This document shows, piece by piece, positions 20,619 through 28,166 of a DNA stretch of 30,120 nt. Both the position numbers and the translations under genes were made by a program. The DNA is from Anaerolineae bacterium (GTDB lineage Bacteria; Chloroflexota; Anaerolineae; JAFGEY01): the NCBI GenBank assembly GCA_016931365.1, contig JAFGEY010000467.1:1-30120 (forward strand), in the 5' to 3' direction. The notes beneath the pieces are model-generated. The model had not been told where the DNA came from and did no database searches. It worked only from the letters and a program-made list of their open reading frames with translations. Numbering within the stretch: position 1 is the stretch's first letter; each line of letters starts with the position of its first letter.

Positions 20619-22028
20619 ATGGCGCTCCCTCTAGACGAACGCAACGAAATTCAAGACCTGCGTGACGTCTTGCTCAAACCCGATGCCCTGGTCGACAAGA
20701 TCAGCCCGGTGATCGCCGACATCCTGGAAGAGCAGATCAAAAATTCCGGCGATGAGATCGCTCAGGCCATTTCACCGGTGATCGGCGAGGCGCTACGCCG
20801 CCAGGTCTACCAGGCGCGCGAGGACATCATCGACGCGCTCTATCCCGTCATCGGCCAGACGATCAACAAGGCGATCAGCGAAGCGATCCGCGACCTGGCT
20901 CGTACGGTGGATGCGCGCGTGCGCCAGGGTCTCCGTCGACAAAACGTACTCCAGCGCTTGGGCGCGCGGATGCGCGGCGTTTCGGAGGCCGAATACAACC
21001 TGCGCGATGCACTTCCCTTTGCCGTGTGCGAAGTTTTTCTCATTCAGCGTGAGTCTGGACTGCTGATCTATCACCTCTCCAGCGATCTGGAAGAAGCCCA
21101 GGATCGCGATCTGGTCAGCGGGATGCTCACCGCGATCCGCGACTTTGCGCGCGAGGCCTTTGGCCGTGGCGAGAACGGCGAACTGGGGGCTATCGAATAC
21201 GAGGACAAACACATCCTGCTGGAAGCCGGCGGCGCTGCCTATTTGGCTATCGTCGTCCAAGGTGTCGAACCAGCCGGTTTTCGCGAGCAGATGCGCGAAA
21301 TGCTGATCAAGCTTCACGAAAAGCATTACGACAGCCTCAAGTATTACGATGGCAGCGATCCAACCGTGGTCGGCACGGCTGAAAAGCAGGTTGCCTCGTT
21401 GCTCTTTGCCTTGCGCCCGGCCGAAAGGGAATCGCTCACCTTTTTCCAGCGCTTGATCATCGTCGTGATGTTGCTGATCGTCTTCCTGCCGCCCCTGATC
21501 GGCTGCGGCTGGTGGATCTGGCACGTCGAAAACAGCCTCAATGCGCTGGCCCAGATGCCGCCGACGCCCACCGTCACCGCCACACCGACCGCGACGTCGA
21601 CGCCCACCTGGACACCCACCGCCACGGCAACATCAACGGCCACCTGGACGCCCACCGCGACGCCAACCGACACACCGACCGCCACGCCGACCAATACGGC
21701 GACCGCGACAGCGACGACGACATCTACACCCACCCAGACACCGACGCCCACGCCGACCGACACGGCAACGCCAACTCCATCGCCGTTCTCGGGGGTTATG
21801 GTGGGCAGCGTTTACCTGCGCGACGGCCCCGACGGCGAACACCTGCGGTTGTTCGCCCCGTTAGGAGCACAGGTAGAAATCCTGGCACAATACGGCGACT
21901 GGCTCAAAATCCGCGCCGTCCACGCCAGCGAGCCGGACATCGAAGTGGTGGGCTGGGTGCAACTGCGCTGGGTCACTTTGATCAACCCGGTACCGACTGC
22001 GTTGGTTACGCCAACCCGGAATCCATAA
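20619..22028 (+). CDS. Single-pass membrane protein: roadblock-like cytoplasmic region, TM, Thr/Pro linker, SH3b domain
   Basis: 469 aa. Residues 28-82 hold three 23-residue repeats centred on ISPVI/ISPVI/LYPVI. Residues 125-240 form a predicted alpha/beta domain ([40 protein letters not shown]) whose order of strands and helices suits a roadblock/LC7-like fold. A TM helix follows at about 276-300 and a Thr/Pro/Ala linker at 313-388. The C-terminal bacterial SH3-like domain (392-454: [30 protein letters not shown]) should lie outside the membrane. From memory, the N-terminal part resembles the cytoplasmic region of OmpA-family proteins encoded near small GTPases, but here SH3b replaces OmpA. 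Roadblock proteins regulate Ras-like GTPases such as MglA, and a GTPase gene follows, so a GTPase-regulating envelope sensor is inferred. Confidence 0.78.
   Translation: MALPLDERNEIQDLRDVLLKPDALVDKISPVIADILEEQIKNSGDEIAQAISPVIGEALRRQVYQAREDIIDALYPVIGQTINKAISEAIRDLARTVDARVRQGLRRQNVLQRLGARMRGVSEAEYNLRDALPFAVCEVFLIQRESGLLIYHLSSDLEEAQDRDLVSGMLTAIRDFAREAFGRGENGELGAIEYEDKHILLEAGGAAYLAIVVQGVEPAGFREQMREMLIKLHEKHYDSLKYYDGSDPTVVGTAEKQVASLLFALRPAERESLTFFQRLIIVVMLLIVFLPPLIGCGWWIWHVENSLNALAQMPPTPTVTATPTATSTPTWTPTATATSTATWTPTATPTDTPTATPTNTATATATTTSTPTQTPTPTPTDTATPTPSPFSGVMVGSVYLRDGPDGEHLRLFAPLGAQVEILAQYGDWLKIRAVHASEPDIEVVGWVQLRWVTLINPVPTALVTPTRNP
21558..21782 (+). repeat. Long Thr/Pro/Ala codon repeat
   Basis: About 225 bases of CNACN-type repetitive DNA (ACGCCGACC, ACCGCGACG and similar units) that encode a 75-residue Thr-Pro/Thr-Ala linker between the membrane helix and the SH3 domain. 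Such a length could span a thick wall. Confidence 0.8.
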
Positions 22029-22059
22029 ACCATCCAAATGACACCAAGGAGACACGCTA

Positions 22060-22617
22060 TTGACCAGTTTGAGCACCAAAATCTGTCTGATCGGCGATTT
22101 CGCCGCAGGCAAAACCAGCCTGATCCGCCGTTTCGTGTACGCCATCTTTGACGACAAGTACCTGAGCACGATTGGCGTCAAGGTCAGCCGCAAAACCATC
22201 CCGTTGGTGCGTCAACACGCTTCAGGCGGTGAGGATGTCGTCGAAATGACGATGATGCTGTGGGATCTTGCCGGCAGCGAAGAGTTTGATCGCGTCAGGT
22301 CGAGTTACCTGCGCGGCGCTGCCGGTGCGATCCTGGTTTGCGACCTGACCCGCCCGGAAACACTCGACAGCCTGCCCGGCTATGCCAACGATTTGTGGAG
22401 CGCCAGCCCCGGCGCGCGCCTCGTATTGGCCGCCAACAAATGCGACCTGACGGAACAGCAGCAGATCAGCACAAGCCAGCTTTATGCAGTAGCCGCACAG
22501 TTGAACGCGTCTTACTATCTGACCAGCGCCAAGGCAGACACCCAGGTCGAACTCGTGTTTCATCACCTGGGCGGACTGCTGCTACCTGGCGCTCCCAATC
22601 CGGCGAAAGACAGGTAG
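22060..22617 (+). CDS. Ras-like (Rab/Rho-type) small GTPase
   Basis: 185 aa, one GTPase domain. G1/P-loop GDFAAGKTS (12-20), switch I Thr37 in STIGV, G3 WDLAGSEEF (68-76), G4 NKCD (126-129) and G5 TSAK (155-158) are all present. The residue equivalent to Ras Gln61 is Ser73, so intrinsic GTP hydrolysis may be slow and dependent on a partner. There is no C-terminal prenylation cysteine; membrane location would need a partner, most simply the protein encoded upstream. Translation begins at TTG22060 after AAGGAG. The following cyclase gene starts immediately after the stop codon. It is distinct from MglA in length and motifs and closer to the Rab-like prokaryotic GTPases, by inspection only. Confidence 0.92.
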   Translation: MTSLSTKICLIGDFAAGKTSLIRRFVYAIFDDKYLSTIGVKVSRKTIPLVRQHASGGEDVVEMTMMLWDLAGSEEFDRVRSSYLRGAAGAILVCDLTRPETLDSLPGYANDLWSASPGARLVLAANKCDLTEQQQISTSQLYAVAAQLNASYYLTSAKADTQVELVFHHLGGLLLPGAPNPAKDR

Positions 22618-23718
22618 ATGATGAACCCGACGCTTGCGCAGCTGATTTTCTCAAGCTGCGACATCGCCTACGCCGTTGTCGACGATCATTGGCAAATCGT
22701 CGAGTTTGGCGGCGCGGCGCTCACCTTTTTTGCCAACCCTGCACTCAACACTGGGCAGTCACTTTTCGACCTCATTCCCGAACTCATCGGCAATGAAGAC
22801 GTTTTGTCAGCGGTTTTGAGCGGCGAACTGGGCAGCTTGTACCTCGAACACATCAACCGCACCCTGGCAGGCAAAAATACGCGCTACCTGACCCTGACTC
22901 TCTTGCCCTTTGAAAACCACAACGACCATCACACATTATTGGCCATCCTGGCCGACACGACGGAACAGGGTCAGAGCAGACAATTGTTGACCCAGCAGCG
23001 CAATGAATTACGGCTTTTGCGGCACCAACTGGACGAGACAAACGCACAACTCAATTTTCTGCTGCGCCACTATGTGCCCGCCAACGTTGCCGATGCGCTG
23101 CTCCAAAAACGCATCCCACCCCATCCCGGAGGCGAATTACGCTATGTTACAGTTTTATTCGCCGATTTAAGAGGCTACACCGCACTTGCAGAAAAGCTAT
23201 CGCCCGAACAGACGATGCAAATCGTGAATGCGTTTCTCCAGGCTGCTTCAGAAGCCATCAACCAGGCAGGCGGCACGATCGTTCAATTTATGGGCGATGC
23301 CGTGATGGCTCTATTCAATGCGCCCGACGATCAGCCCGATCACGCGTTGCGCGCCGTGCAGGCAGGGCTGTCTATTGTAGACAGAGCCGACGCGCTCGAC
23401 AAGGCCGCCTTGTTTCCAGGCACGCTTCAGGATAACCTAGCTTATAACTTTGGCATTGGCATTTACAGCGGGCCGGCTGTCGTCGGCAACACCGGCGCGG
23501 ATTGGCGCTACGATTATAGCGCCATCGGTGATACGACCAACGTCGCCTACCGTATTTGTACGGTCGCCCAGGCCAGACAGGTGCTCATTGGCGAAGAAAC
23601 ATTCAATCATGTGCACAAACAGGTCGATGCCATCCCCCTGGAGCCGATTCTGCTCAAAGGCAGAAGCCAGGCCTTGAGCATCTTGGCTGTCAACGGTGCA
23701 ATCGAGATGAAACCATGA
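22618..23718 (+). CDS. PAS-like sensor + class III adenylate/guanylate cyclase
   Basis: 366 aa. An N-terminal PAS-like domain (about 8-118) is followed by a short coiled coil (QLLTQQRNELRLLRHQLDE, 122-140) and a class III cyclase catalytic domain (about 172-345). Catalytic residues look intact: metal-binding Asp183 (FADLRGYT) and Asp227 (FMGDAVMALF), transition-state Asn308 and Arg312 (AIGDTTNVAYR). It should make a cyclic nucleotide (cAMP most likely). The sensor domain is paralogous to that of the histidine kinase encoded next. Start is ATGATG directly after the GTPase stop, and the 3' end overlaps the kinase start by 4 bases (ATGA), so the genes are tightly coupled. No membrane segment; cytoplasmic. 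Confidence 0.92.
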   Translation: MMNPTLAQLIFSSCDIAYAVVDDHWQIVEFGGAALTFFANPALNTGQSLFDLIPELIGNEDVLSAVLSGELGSLYLEHINRTLAGKNTRYLTLTLLPFENHNDHHTLLAILADTTEQGQSRQLLTQQRNELRLLRHQLDETNAQLNFLLRHYVPANVADALLQKRIPPHPGGELRYVTVLFADLRGYTALAEKLSPEQTMQIVNAFLQAASEAINQAGGTIVQFMGDAVMALFNAPDDQPDHALRAVQAGLSIVDRADALDKAALFPGTLQDNLAYNFGIGIYSGPAVVGNTGADWRYDYSAIGDTTNVAYRICTVAQARQVLIGEETFNHVHKQVDAIPLEPILLKGRSQALSILAVNGAIEMKP

Positions 23719-24944
23719 CTGCCATTTTCCCCGACATTCACCACCTTGTCCTCGACGAGAGCCAAACCAGCTTTGCAATTACAGATCAGCAGTTCAACAT
23801 CATCCAGATCGGAGGCCGGGCAGGTGTTTTCGACAAGAGTATCGGACAGTCGATCCTGACGCGCATCCCCGAGTTGATCGGCAACGAAGCCGTCTTGTCC
23901 GATATTTTGACAGGCGCACTGCCTCGTTTTCAACTTGAGCGCATCAATCGCCCCACGTTGGCAGGATCGCCACAGTACCTCTCGATCATTGTTCTGCCTT
24001 GCCGATGCGACATCCAGGAAGCGCTGCTCGTCATCGTCACCGACAACTCGGAGCAAGGGTTATTTGTCCAACTGCTGGCCCAACAACGCAACGAACTGCG
24101 TCTGCTGCGCCGGAAACTGGAGACTCAGGCCCAAGAGCTTGCCCGAGCGAACCACGACTTGAGCGGCCAGATCGACGAACGAGTACAGGCCGAATGCGCA
24201 TTACGCGAAAATGAGGCCACGCTGCGCCAATATGCCGCCGAGCTGGAAGCGCAAAATGCCGAGTTGACGGCATTTGCCCACACCGTCGCTCACGACATCA
24301 AAGGGCCGCTCAGCGCGCTGTTGGGCTACAGCTATTGGCTCGACGCAGATTCCGCCCACATCAACAAGCAGGAAACGCAAGAGGGCCTCAAGTACATCCA
24401 CCAGAGCGCACAAAGGATGCGCAACATCGTCGATGAACTGCTGCTGCTGGCCAGCGTGCGCGAAATAGCCGAAATCGACATTCGTCCTCTGAATACGAGT
24501 TCCCTCGTGCGTGAGACTCTGGAACGATTGCAGTACATGATCGATGCCCAACAGGCCCAGGTCATCGTACCGGAACGGTGGCCTTTTGCTTTGGGCTATG
24601 GGCCGTGGGTCGAAGAAATCTGGGTCAACTATATCAGCAACGCGATCAAGTATGGCGGCCAACCGCCCCAGGTTGAACTCGGCTACGATTTGCCCACCGC
24701 AGACAGCGCGGATACCACAATCCGCTTTTGGGTGCGCGACAACGGCGCCGGCCTATCGCCACAGGAGCAGTGCCGACTCTTTACCCCGTTCGAGCGACTG
24801 CACCAGGTTCGCGCGGAAGGTCACGGTCTGGGATTGTCGATCGTGCGACGAATCGCTGAAAAACTGAGCGGCCAGGTCGGCGTCGAGAGTCAGGTCGGAC
24901 AAGGCAGCACCTTTTACTTTACCCTGCCGGCCGACCAACACTGA
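23715..24944 (+). CDS. PAS-like sensor histidine kinase (orphan)
   Basis: 409 aa. The sensor domain (about 8-115) resembles the one in the preceding cyclase (shared PELIGNE, ERINR/EHINR, QQRNELRLLR). A long coiled coil (117-187) leads to the HisKA domain with phospho-acceptor His193 (TVAHDIKGPLSALLG). The HATPase domain has Asn305/Asn309 (WVNYISNAIKYGG), DNGAGLS (342-348), FTPFERL and GHGLGLSIV (369-377). No membrane segment, so soluble. No response regulator gene is nearby, so the partner must lie elsewhere. The start ATG23715 overlaps the cyclase stop (ATGA); the frame is open further upstream but only within the cyclase gene. It is the last gene of the operon. Confidence 0.93.
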   Translation: MTAIFPDIHHLVLDESQTSFAITDQQFNIIQIGGRAGVFDKSIGQSILTRIPELIGNEAVLSDILTGALPRFQLERINRPTLAGSPQYLSIIVLPCRCDIQEALLVIVTDNSEQGLFVQLLAQQRNELRLLRRKLETQAQELARANHDLSGQIDERVQAECALRENEATLRQYAAELEAQNAELTAFAHTVAHDIKGPLSALLGYSYWLDADSAHINKQETQEGLKYIHQSAQRMRNIVDELLLLASVREIAEIDIRPLNTSSLVRETLERLQYMIDAQQAQVIVPERWPFALGYGPWVEEIWVNYISNAIKYGGQPPQVELGYDLPTADSADTTIRFWVRDNGAGLSPQEQCRLFTPFERLHQVRAEGHGLGLSIVRRIAEKLSGQVGVESQVGQGSTFYFTLPADQH

Positions 24945-24983
24945 TCGCACACCAGTGCAATAACACTCCCGAAGGAGAAAACC

Positions 24984-26330
24984 ATGTCGCCAGAAAAGCA
25001 ACGCCCCAACGTGATCTGGATATTCGGCGATCAGCACCGCGCCCAGGCCACGGGCTATATGGGCGATCCCAACGTCTGCACCCCCAACCTCGATCGGATG
25101 TCGTCCGAAGGGCTGAATTTCACCGCTGCTGTATCCGGATTTCCGCTCTGTTGCCCCTACCGCGGATCGCTGGTCACGGGGCGTTACCCGCACCTGTGCG
25201 TGCCCGGCCACGAATACCCGCTGCCCGCCGATCAACAAACCATTGCTCACGTATTTCGAGAAAATGGCTATTTTACCTCTTATATCGGCAAGTGGCACCT
25301 GGGTGGATTTCAAGAGCGCAACGGCCGTGCGGCGATGTACATCGTGCCGCCCGCACTGCGCGGCGGGTTCGATGAGTGGACCGGCTATGACAACAACAAC
25401 AGTCAGTGGGATTGCTGGGTGCACGGCGGCGAAAGAGAGGGTGCATTTCACTATCGGCTGCCCGGCTATGAAACGGATGCCCTGACCGACCTGGTGATCG
25501 AGCGCATTCATCGATGGGGCAAGGCACAAGCTGATGGCCGGGGACAGCCTTTCTTTTGTTCGCTCTCCGTCCAGCCGCCGCACGATCCCTACGTCGCGCC
25601 GGAGGAGTGGATGCGCCGCCACACGCCCGGCACGCTGACGCTGCGTCCCAACGTGCCCAACGTGCCCCGCGTCGTCGAACAGGCGCGGCGCGAACTGGCC
25701 GGCTATTACGCGATGATCGAAAACCTGGACTGGAATGTGGGCCGCATCCGCCAGGCGTTGACGGAGGCGGGCATCGCGCACAACACACACATCGTTTTCT
25801 TTTCCGACCACGGCGACATGCACGGCTCGCACGGGCAGTTTCGCAAAACTGCGCCGTGGGAAGAGGCGATCCGCGTCCCCTTTATCGTCGGCGGGCACCT
25901 GCCACGCTACGGAAACCGGGGCGGACGCTACCCGGCGCCGATCAACCACGTGGATGTGGCCCCGACCACGCTCGGGTTGTGCGGCATTGACGCACCGGTG
26001 TGGATGCAGGGCACCGACTATTCGGGTCATCGCATCCAGGGGCGCGAGGTCAAAGGCGAGCCGGACTCGGCCTACCTGCAACTGGTCGTGCCGACAATGC
26101 ACGGCGACAGCATCGACCGGCCCTGGCGCGGCGTGGTCACGCGCGATGGCTGGAAGTACGTCGCGCTCGAAGGCCAGTCCTGGCTGATGTTCAACCTCAA
26201 CGAAGACCCTTACGAGCAGGTCAATCTGGCGCACAATACGATGTATGGGCACGAACGGCGTAAACTCCAGGATCGATTGGCCGCCTGGATCGCCGACACC
26301 GGCGACACATTTGTGCTGCCAGAGTTTTAA
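24984..26330 (+). CDS. Type I (formylglycine-dependent) sulfatase
   Basis: 448 aa, alkaline-phosphatase superfamily. The sulfatase signature C-x-P-x-R occurs as Cys56-Cys57-Pro-Tyr-Arg60 followed by GSLVTGRYPH; Cys56 should become formylglycine. Metal ligands include Asp16 (IFGDQH) and the later FFSDHGDMHGSHG; GKWHLGG supplies the conserved Lys/His. No signal peptide is visible, so it is either cytoplasmic or exported by another route. The substrate is likely a sulfated sugar or other organic sulfate, by analogy with related enzymes, not from direct evidence. GAAGGAG precedes the ATG. It starts 39 bases after the kinase gene and could share its transcript. The sulfatase-maturing enzyme is not in this window. 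Confidence 0.92.
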   Translation: MSPEKQRPNVIWIFGDQHRAQATGYMGDPNVCTPNLDRMSSEGLNFTAAVSGFPLCCPYRGSLVTGRYPHLCVPGHEYPLPADQQTIAHVFRENGYFTSYIGKWHLGGFQERNGRAAMYIVPPALRGGFDEWTGYDNNNSQWDCWVHGGEREGAFHYRLPGYETDALTDLVIERIHRWGKAQADGRGQPFFCSLSVQPPHDPYVAPEEWMRRHTPGTLTLRPNVPNVPRVVEQARRELAGYYAMIENLDWNVGRIRQALTEAGIAHNTHIVFFSDHGDMHGSHGQFRKTAPWEEAIRVPFIVGGHLPRYGNRGGRYPAPINHVDVAPTTLGLCGIDAPVWMQGTDYSGHRIQGREVKGEPDSAYLQLVVPTMHGDSIDRPWRGVVTRDGWKYVALEGQSWLMFNLNEDPYEQVNLAHNTMYGHERRKLQDRLAAWIADTGDTFVLPEF

Positions 26331-26350
26331 GTTCGGAAAGGGAAAAACGA

Positions 26351-26698
26351 TTGTTAATCAACCAGACCACCAGCGACACGCTGGCAACACAAATCGTCTT
26401 GTGCAACACCTTTTGGCGCAAATTCAAGGGGCTGATGTTCAAGCGCGCGCTGCCCGCCGATTGCGCGTATGTTTTCATCTATGGACGGGAAAGCATCGCC
26501 GACGCCAGCATCCACATGTTCTTTGTGCCCTTTTCCATTGCCGTGATCTGGCTCGATGCCCACAAATGCGTGGTAGACACGGCCGTCGCTCGTCCCTGGC
26601 GACCCTATTATGCGCCCAAGCGCGCCGCGCAATACTTTGTCGAGGGCGCGCCAGAACTGTTGGATCGGGTCAAATTGGGGGATATACTGGACTTTTAG
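26351..26698 (+). CDS. DUF192-family protein
   Basis: 115 aa small beta-rich protein of the DUF192 (PF02643) family. Landmarks are [12 protein letters not shown] near the start, then [25 protein letters not shown] (the usual MxxTxxPLDVxFxD-like segment) and the C-terminal [19 protein letters not shown]. The molecular function of the family is not established. No signal peptide, in contrast with many relatives. Translation must start at TTG26351 (GGAAAGGG upstream), since the next Met is inside the conserved core. The LysM gene begins 4 bases after its stop codon. Confidence 0.82.
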   Translation: MLINQTTSDTLATQIVLCNTFWRKFKGLMFKRALPADCAYVFIYGRESIADASIHMFFVPFSIAVIWLDAHKCVVDTAVARPWRPYYAPKRAAQYFVEGAPELLDRVKLGDILDF

Positions 26699-26702
26699 AA
26701 TC

Positions 26703-28154
26703 ATGATCACATCTGGTTTCAGAACGCATAACAAGCTAAAGAGAAACCAGGTTTTTGTCAAAAACCTGGTTTCTTGGCCGCTCTTTTTCGTTATATTGTC
26801 CATTCTGGTCAGGCCAGCTCTCGCCGCACCGCCGGAACAAGAAGGCCAGACGGTTCACGTCGTCCAGCCCGGCGAGACGCTGTTTGCCATCGCCCAACGC
26901 TACGGGACAACCGTCGCGGCGATCGTCGCGGCCAACGTCCTTGTCGATCCCAACCGCATCGCAGTGGGCCAAAAACTGGTCATTCCTGCAACCGCCGCCA
27001 CACCCTCGACCACCCTGACCTACGCTGTCCAACCCGGCGACACGCTATCGATGATCGCCAAACGCTACGGCACGACCGCAGATCAACTCGCCAGGCTTAA
27101 CCTGCTGATCAACCCCAACCTGATTTACGTGGGCCAGCAACTCTATGTGCCGGGGGCGCCGACCGGCGAGACGCCAAAGGCCAGCGGCAATCAGCTCTAT
27201 GTCGTACAGGCTGGCGACACGCTGGCCAAGATCGCCGCGCGCTATGGGCTGACCGTGTGGGCGCTCGCCCAGGTCAACGGCATCGCCAATCCCAACGTCG
27301 TCCACGTCGGGCAGCGGCTGCTCATCCCCACCGACGGCGAATCGTCCAACCTGCCCCCGCCCCTGGTCAGCATCGGCATCTTGCCCTCGCTTGCCGTGCA
27401 GGGACAGACGATCCAGATTGTGGTCGAAACCGACGGGCCGGTCAGCCTCGACGGCACCTACGACGGCCGGCCCCTCTTTTGGGCCGGCGAAACCGGCCCG
27501 TACCGCACCCTGATCGGCATCCCGGCGATGGCCCGGCCCGGCTCGTACGCGCTGGAAATCCGGGCGCTGCAAGGCGGTCAAAACGTGTCCGTCCACAGCA
27601 TGATCCAGGTGATCGAGGGCGTGTTCGGCACGCAGTATCTCAACTTTGACGACGAGACGGCTCAACTGCTCGACGCGACCCTGGTCGAGCAGGAAGCGCA
27701 AAAAGTCTGGGACATTGCCATCCGGACTACGCTGCCCCAGCGGTGGACGGGCCCCTTTGCCCTGCCATTGGACGGACAGCCCGAAATCTCGGCCCCCTTT
27801 GGCATCCGCCGCTCCTACGACGGCGGCGCGCCGACCAGCTTTCACAGCGGCGTCGACTATGCCGTGCCCGCCGACACGCCCGTCTATGCTCCCGCGCCGG
27901 GCCAAGTGGTACTGGCCGAGGCGCTCCAGGTGCGTGGCAACGCCGTGATCGTCGATCACGGACGCGGCGTGATGAGCGGTTACTGGCATCTGGCGCAAAT
28001 CAACATAGTGGTAGGGCAAACAGTAAATACCGGCGATTTGTTGGGGCTGGTCGGCAGCACGGGGCTTTCCACCGGCGCGCACCTGCACTGGGAACTGCGC
28101 GTGATGGGCGTACAGGTCGATCCGCTGCAATGGACGTGGCAAACGATCCAATAG
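26703..28154 (+). CDS. Secreted LysM x3 - M23 (LytM-type) peptidoglycan endopeptidase
   Basis: 483 aa. A signal peptide with an unusually long n-region ends near ALAAPP (about residue 43). Three LysM domains follow (each with [33 protein letters not shown] and ending in VIP/YVP/LIP), then a linker domain (about 220-345) and a C-terminal M23 peptidase domain (about 360-475). Zinc ligands are intact: His381 and Asp385 (FHSGVDYA) and His462 of His460-Leu-His462 (HLHWE). The protein should bind cell-wall glycan and cut cross-link peptides. The n-region of the signal peptide is encoded by a perfect palindromic repeat (26742-26774). ATG26703 lies 4 bases after the DUF192 stop; the longer frame start at 26610 would overlap that gene. 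Confidence 0.92.
   Translation: MITSGFRTHNKLKRNQVFVKNLVSWPLFFVILSILVRPALAAPPEQEGQTVHVVQPGETLFAIAQRYGTTVAAIVAANVLVDPNRIAVGQKLVIPATAATPSTTLTYAVQPGDTLSMIAKRYGTTADQLARLNLLINPNLIYVGQQLYVPGAPTGETPKASGNQLYVVQAGDTLAKIAARYGLTVWALAQVNGIANPNVVHVGQRLLIPTDGESSNLPPPLVSIGILPSLAVQGQTIQIVVETDGPVSLDGTYDGRPLFWAGETGPYRTLIGIPAMARPGSYALEIRALQGGQNVSVHSMIQVIEGVFGTQYLNFDDETAQLLDATLVEQEAQKVWDIAIRTTLPQRWTGPFALPLDGQPEISAPFGIRRSYDGGAPTSFHSGVDYAVPADTPVYAPAPGQVVLAEALQVRGNAVIVDHGRGVMSGYWHLAQINIVVGQTVNTGDLLGLVGSTGLSTGAHLHWELRVMGVQVDPLQWTWQTIQ
26742..26774 (+). repeat. Perfect palindromic element with 15-bp arms
   Basis: AGAAACCAGGTTTTT (26742-26756), loop GTC, then AAAAACCTGGTTTCT (26760-26774). The arms are exact reverse complements. 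It lies inside the coding sequence for the signal-peptide n-region. Related fragments are CTGGTTTC at 26713-26720 and CCAGGTTTCT at 29828-29837. This looks like a REP/MITE-type small mobile palindrome. Confidence 0.85.
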
Positions 28155-28166
28155 GAAAAAGGATAT

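Noticed and set aside
21512..22063. Asp/His-rich frame in the Thr/Pro repeat region
   Set aside because: Created by reading the repetitive linker DNA in another frame; the real frame continues into a good SH3 domain.
24753..26252. Long minus-strand open frame (499 codons) opposite the sulfatase gene
   Set aside because: It is the GC-rich antisense shadow of a gene with clear sulfatase motifs, shows no recognisable domain and has no ribosome site.
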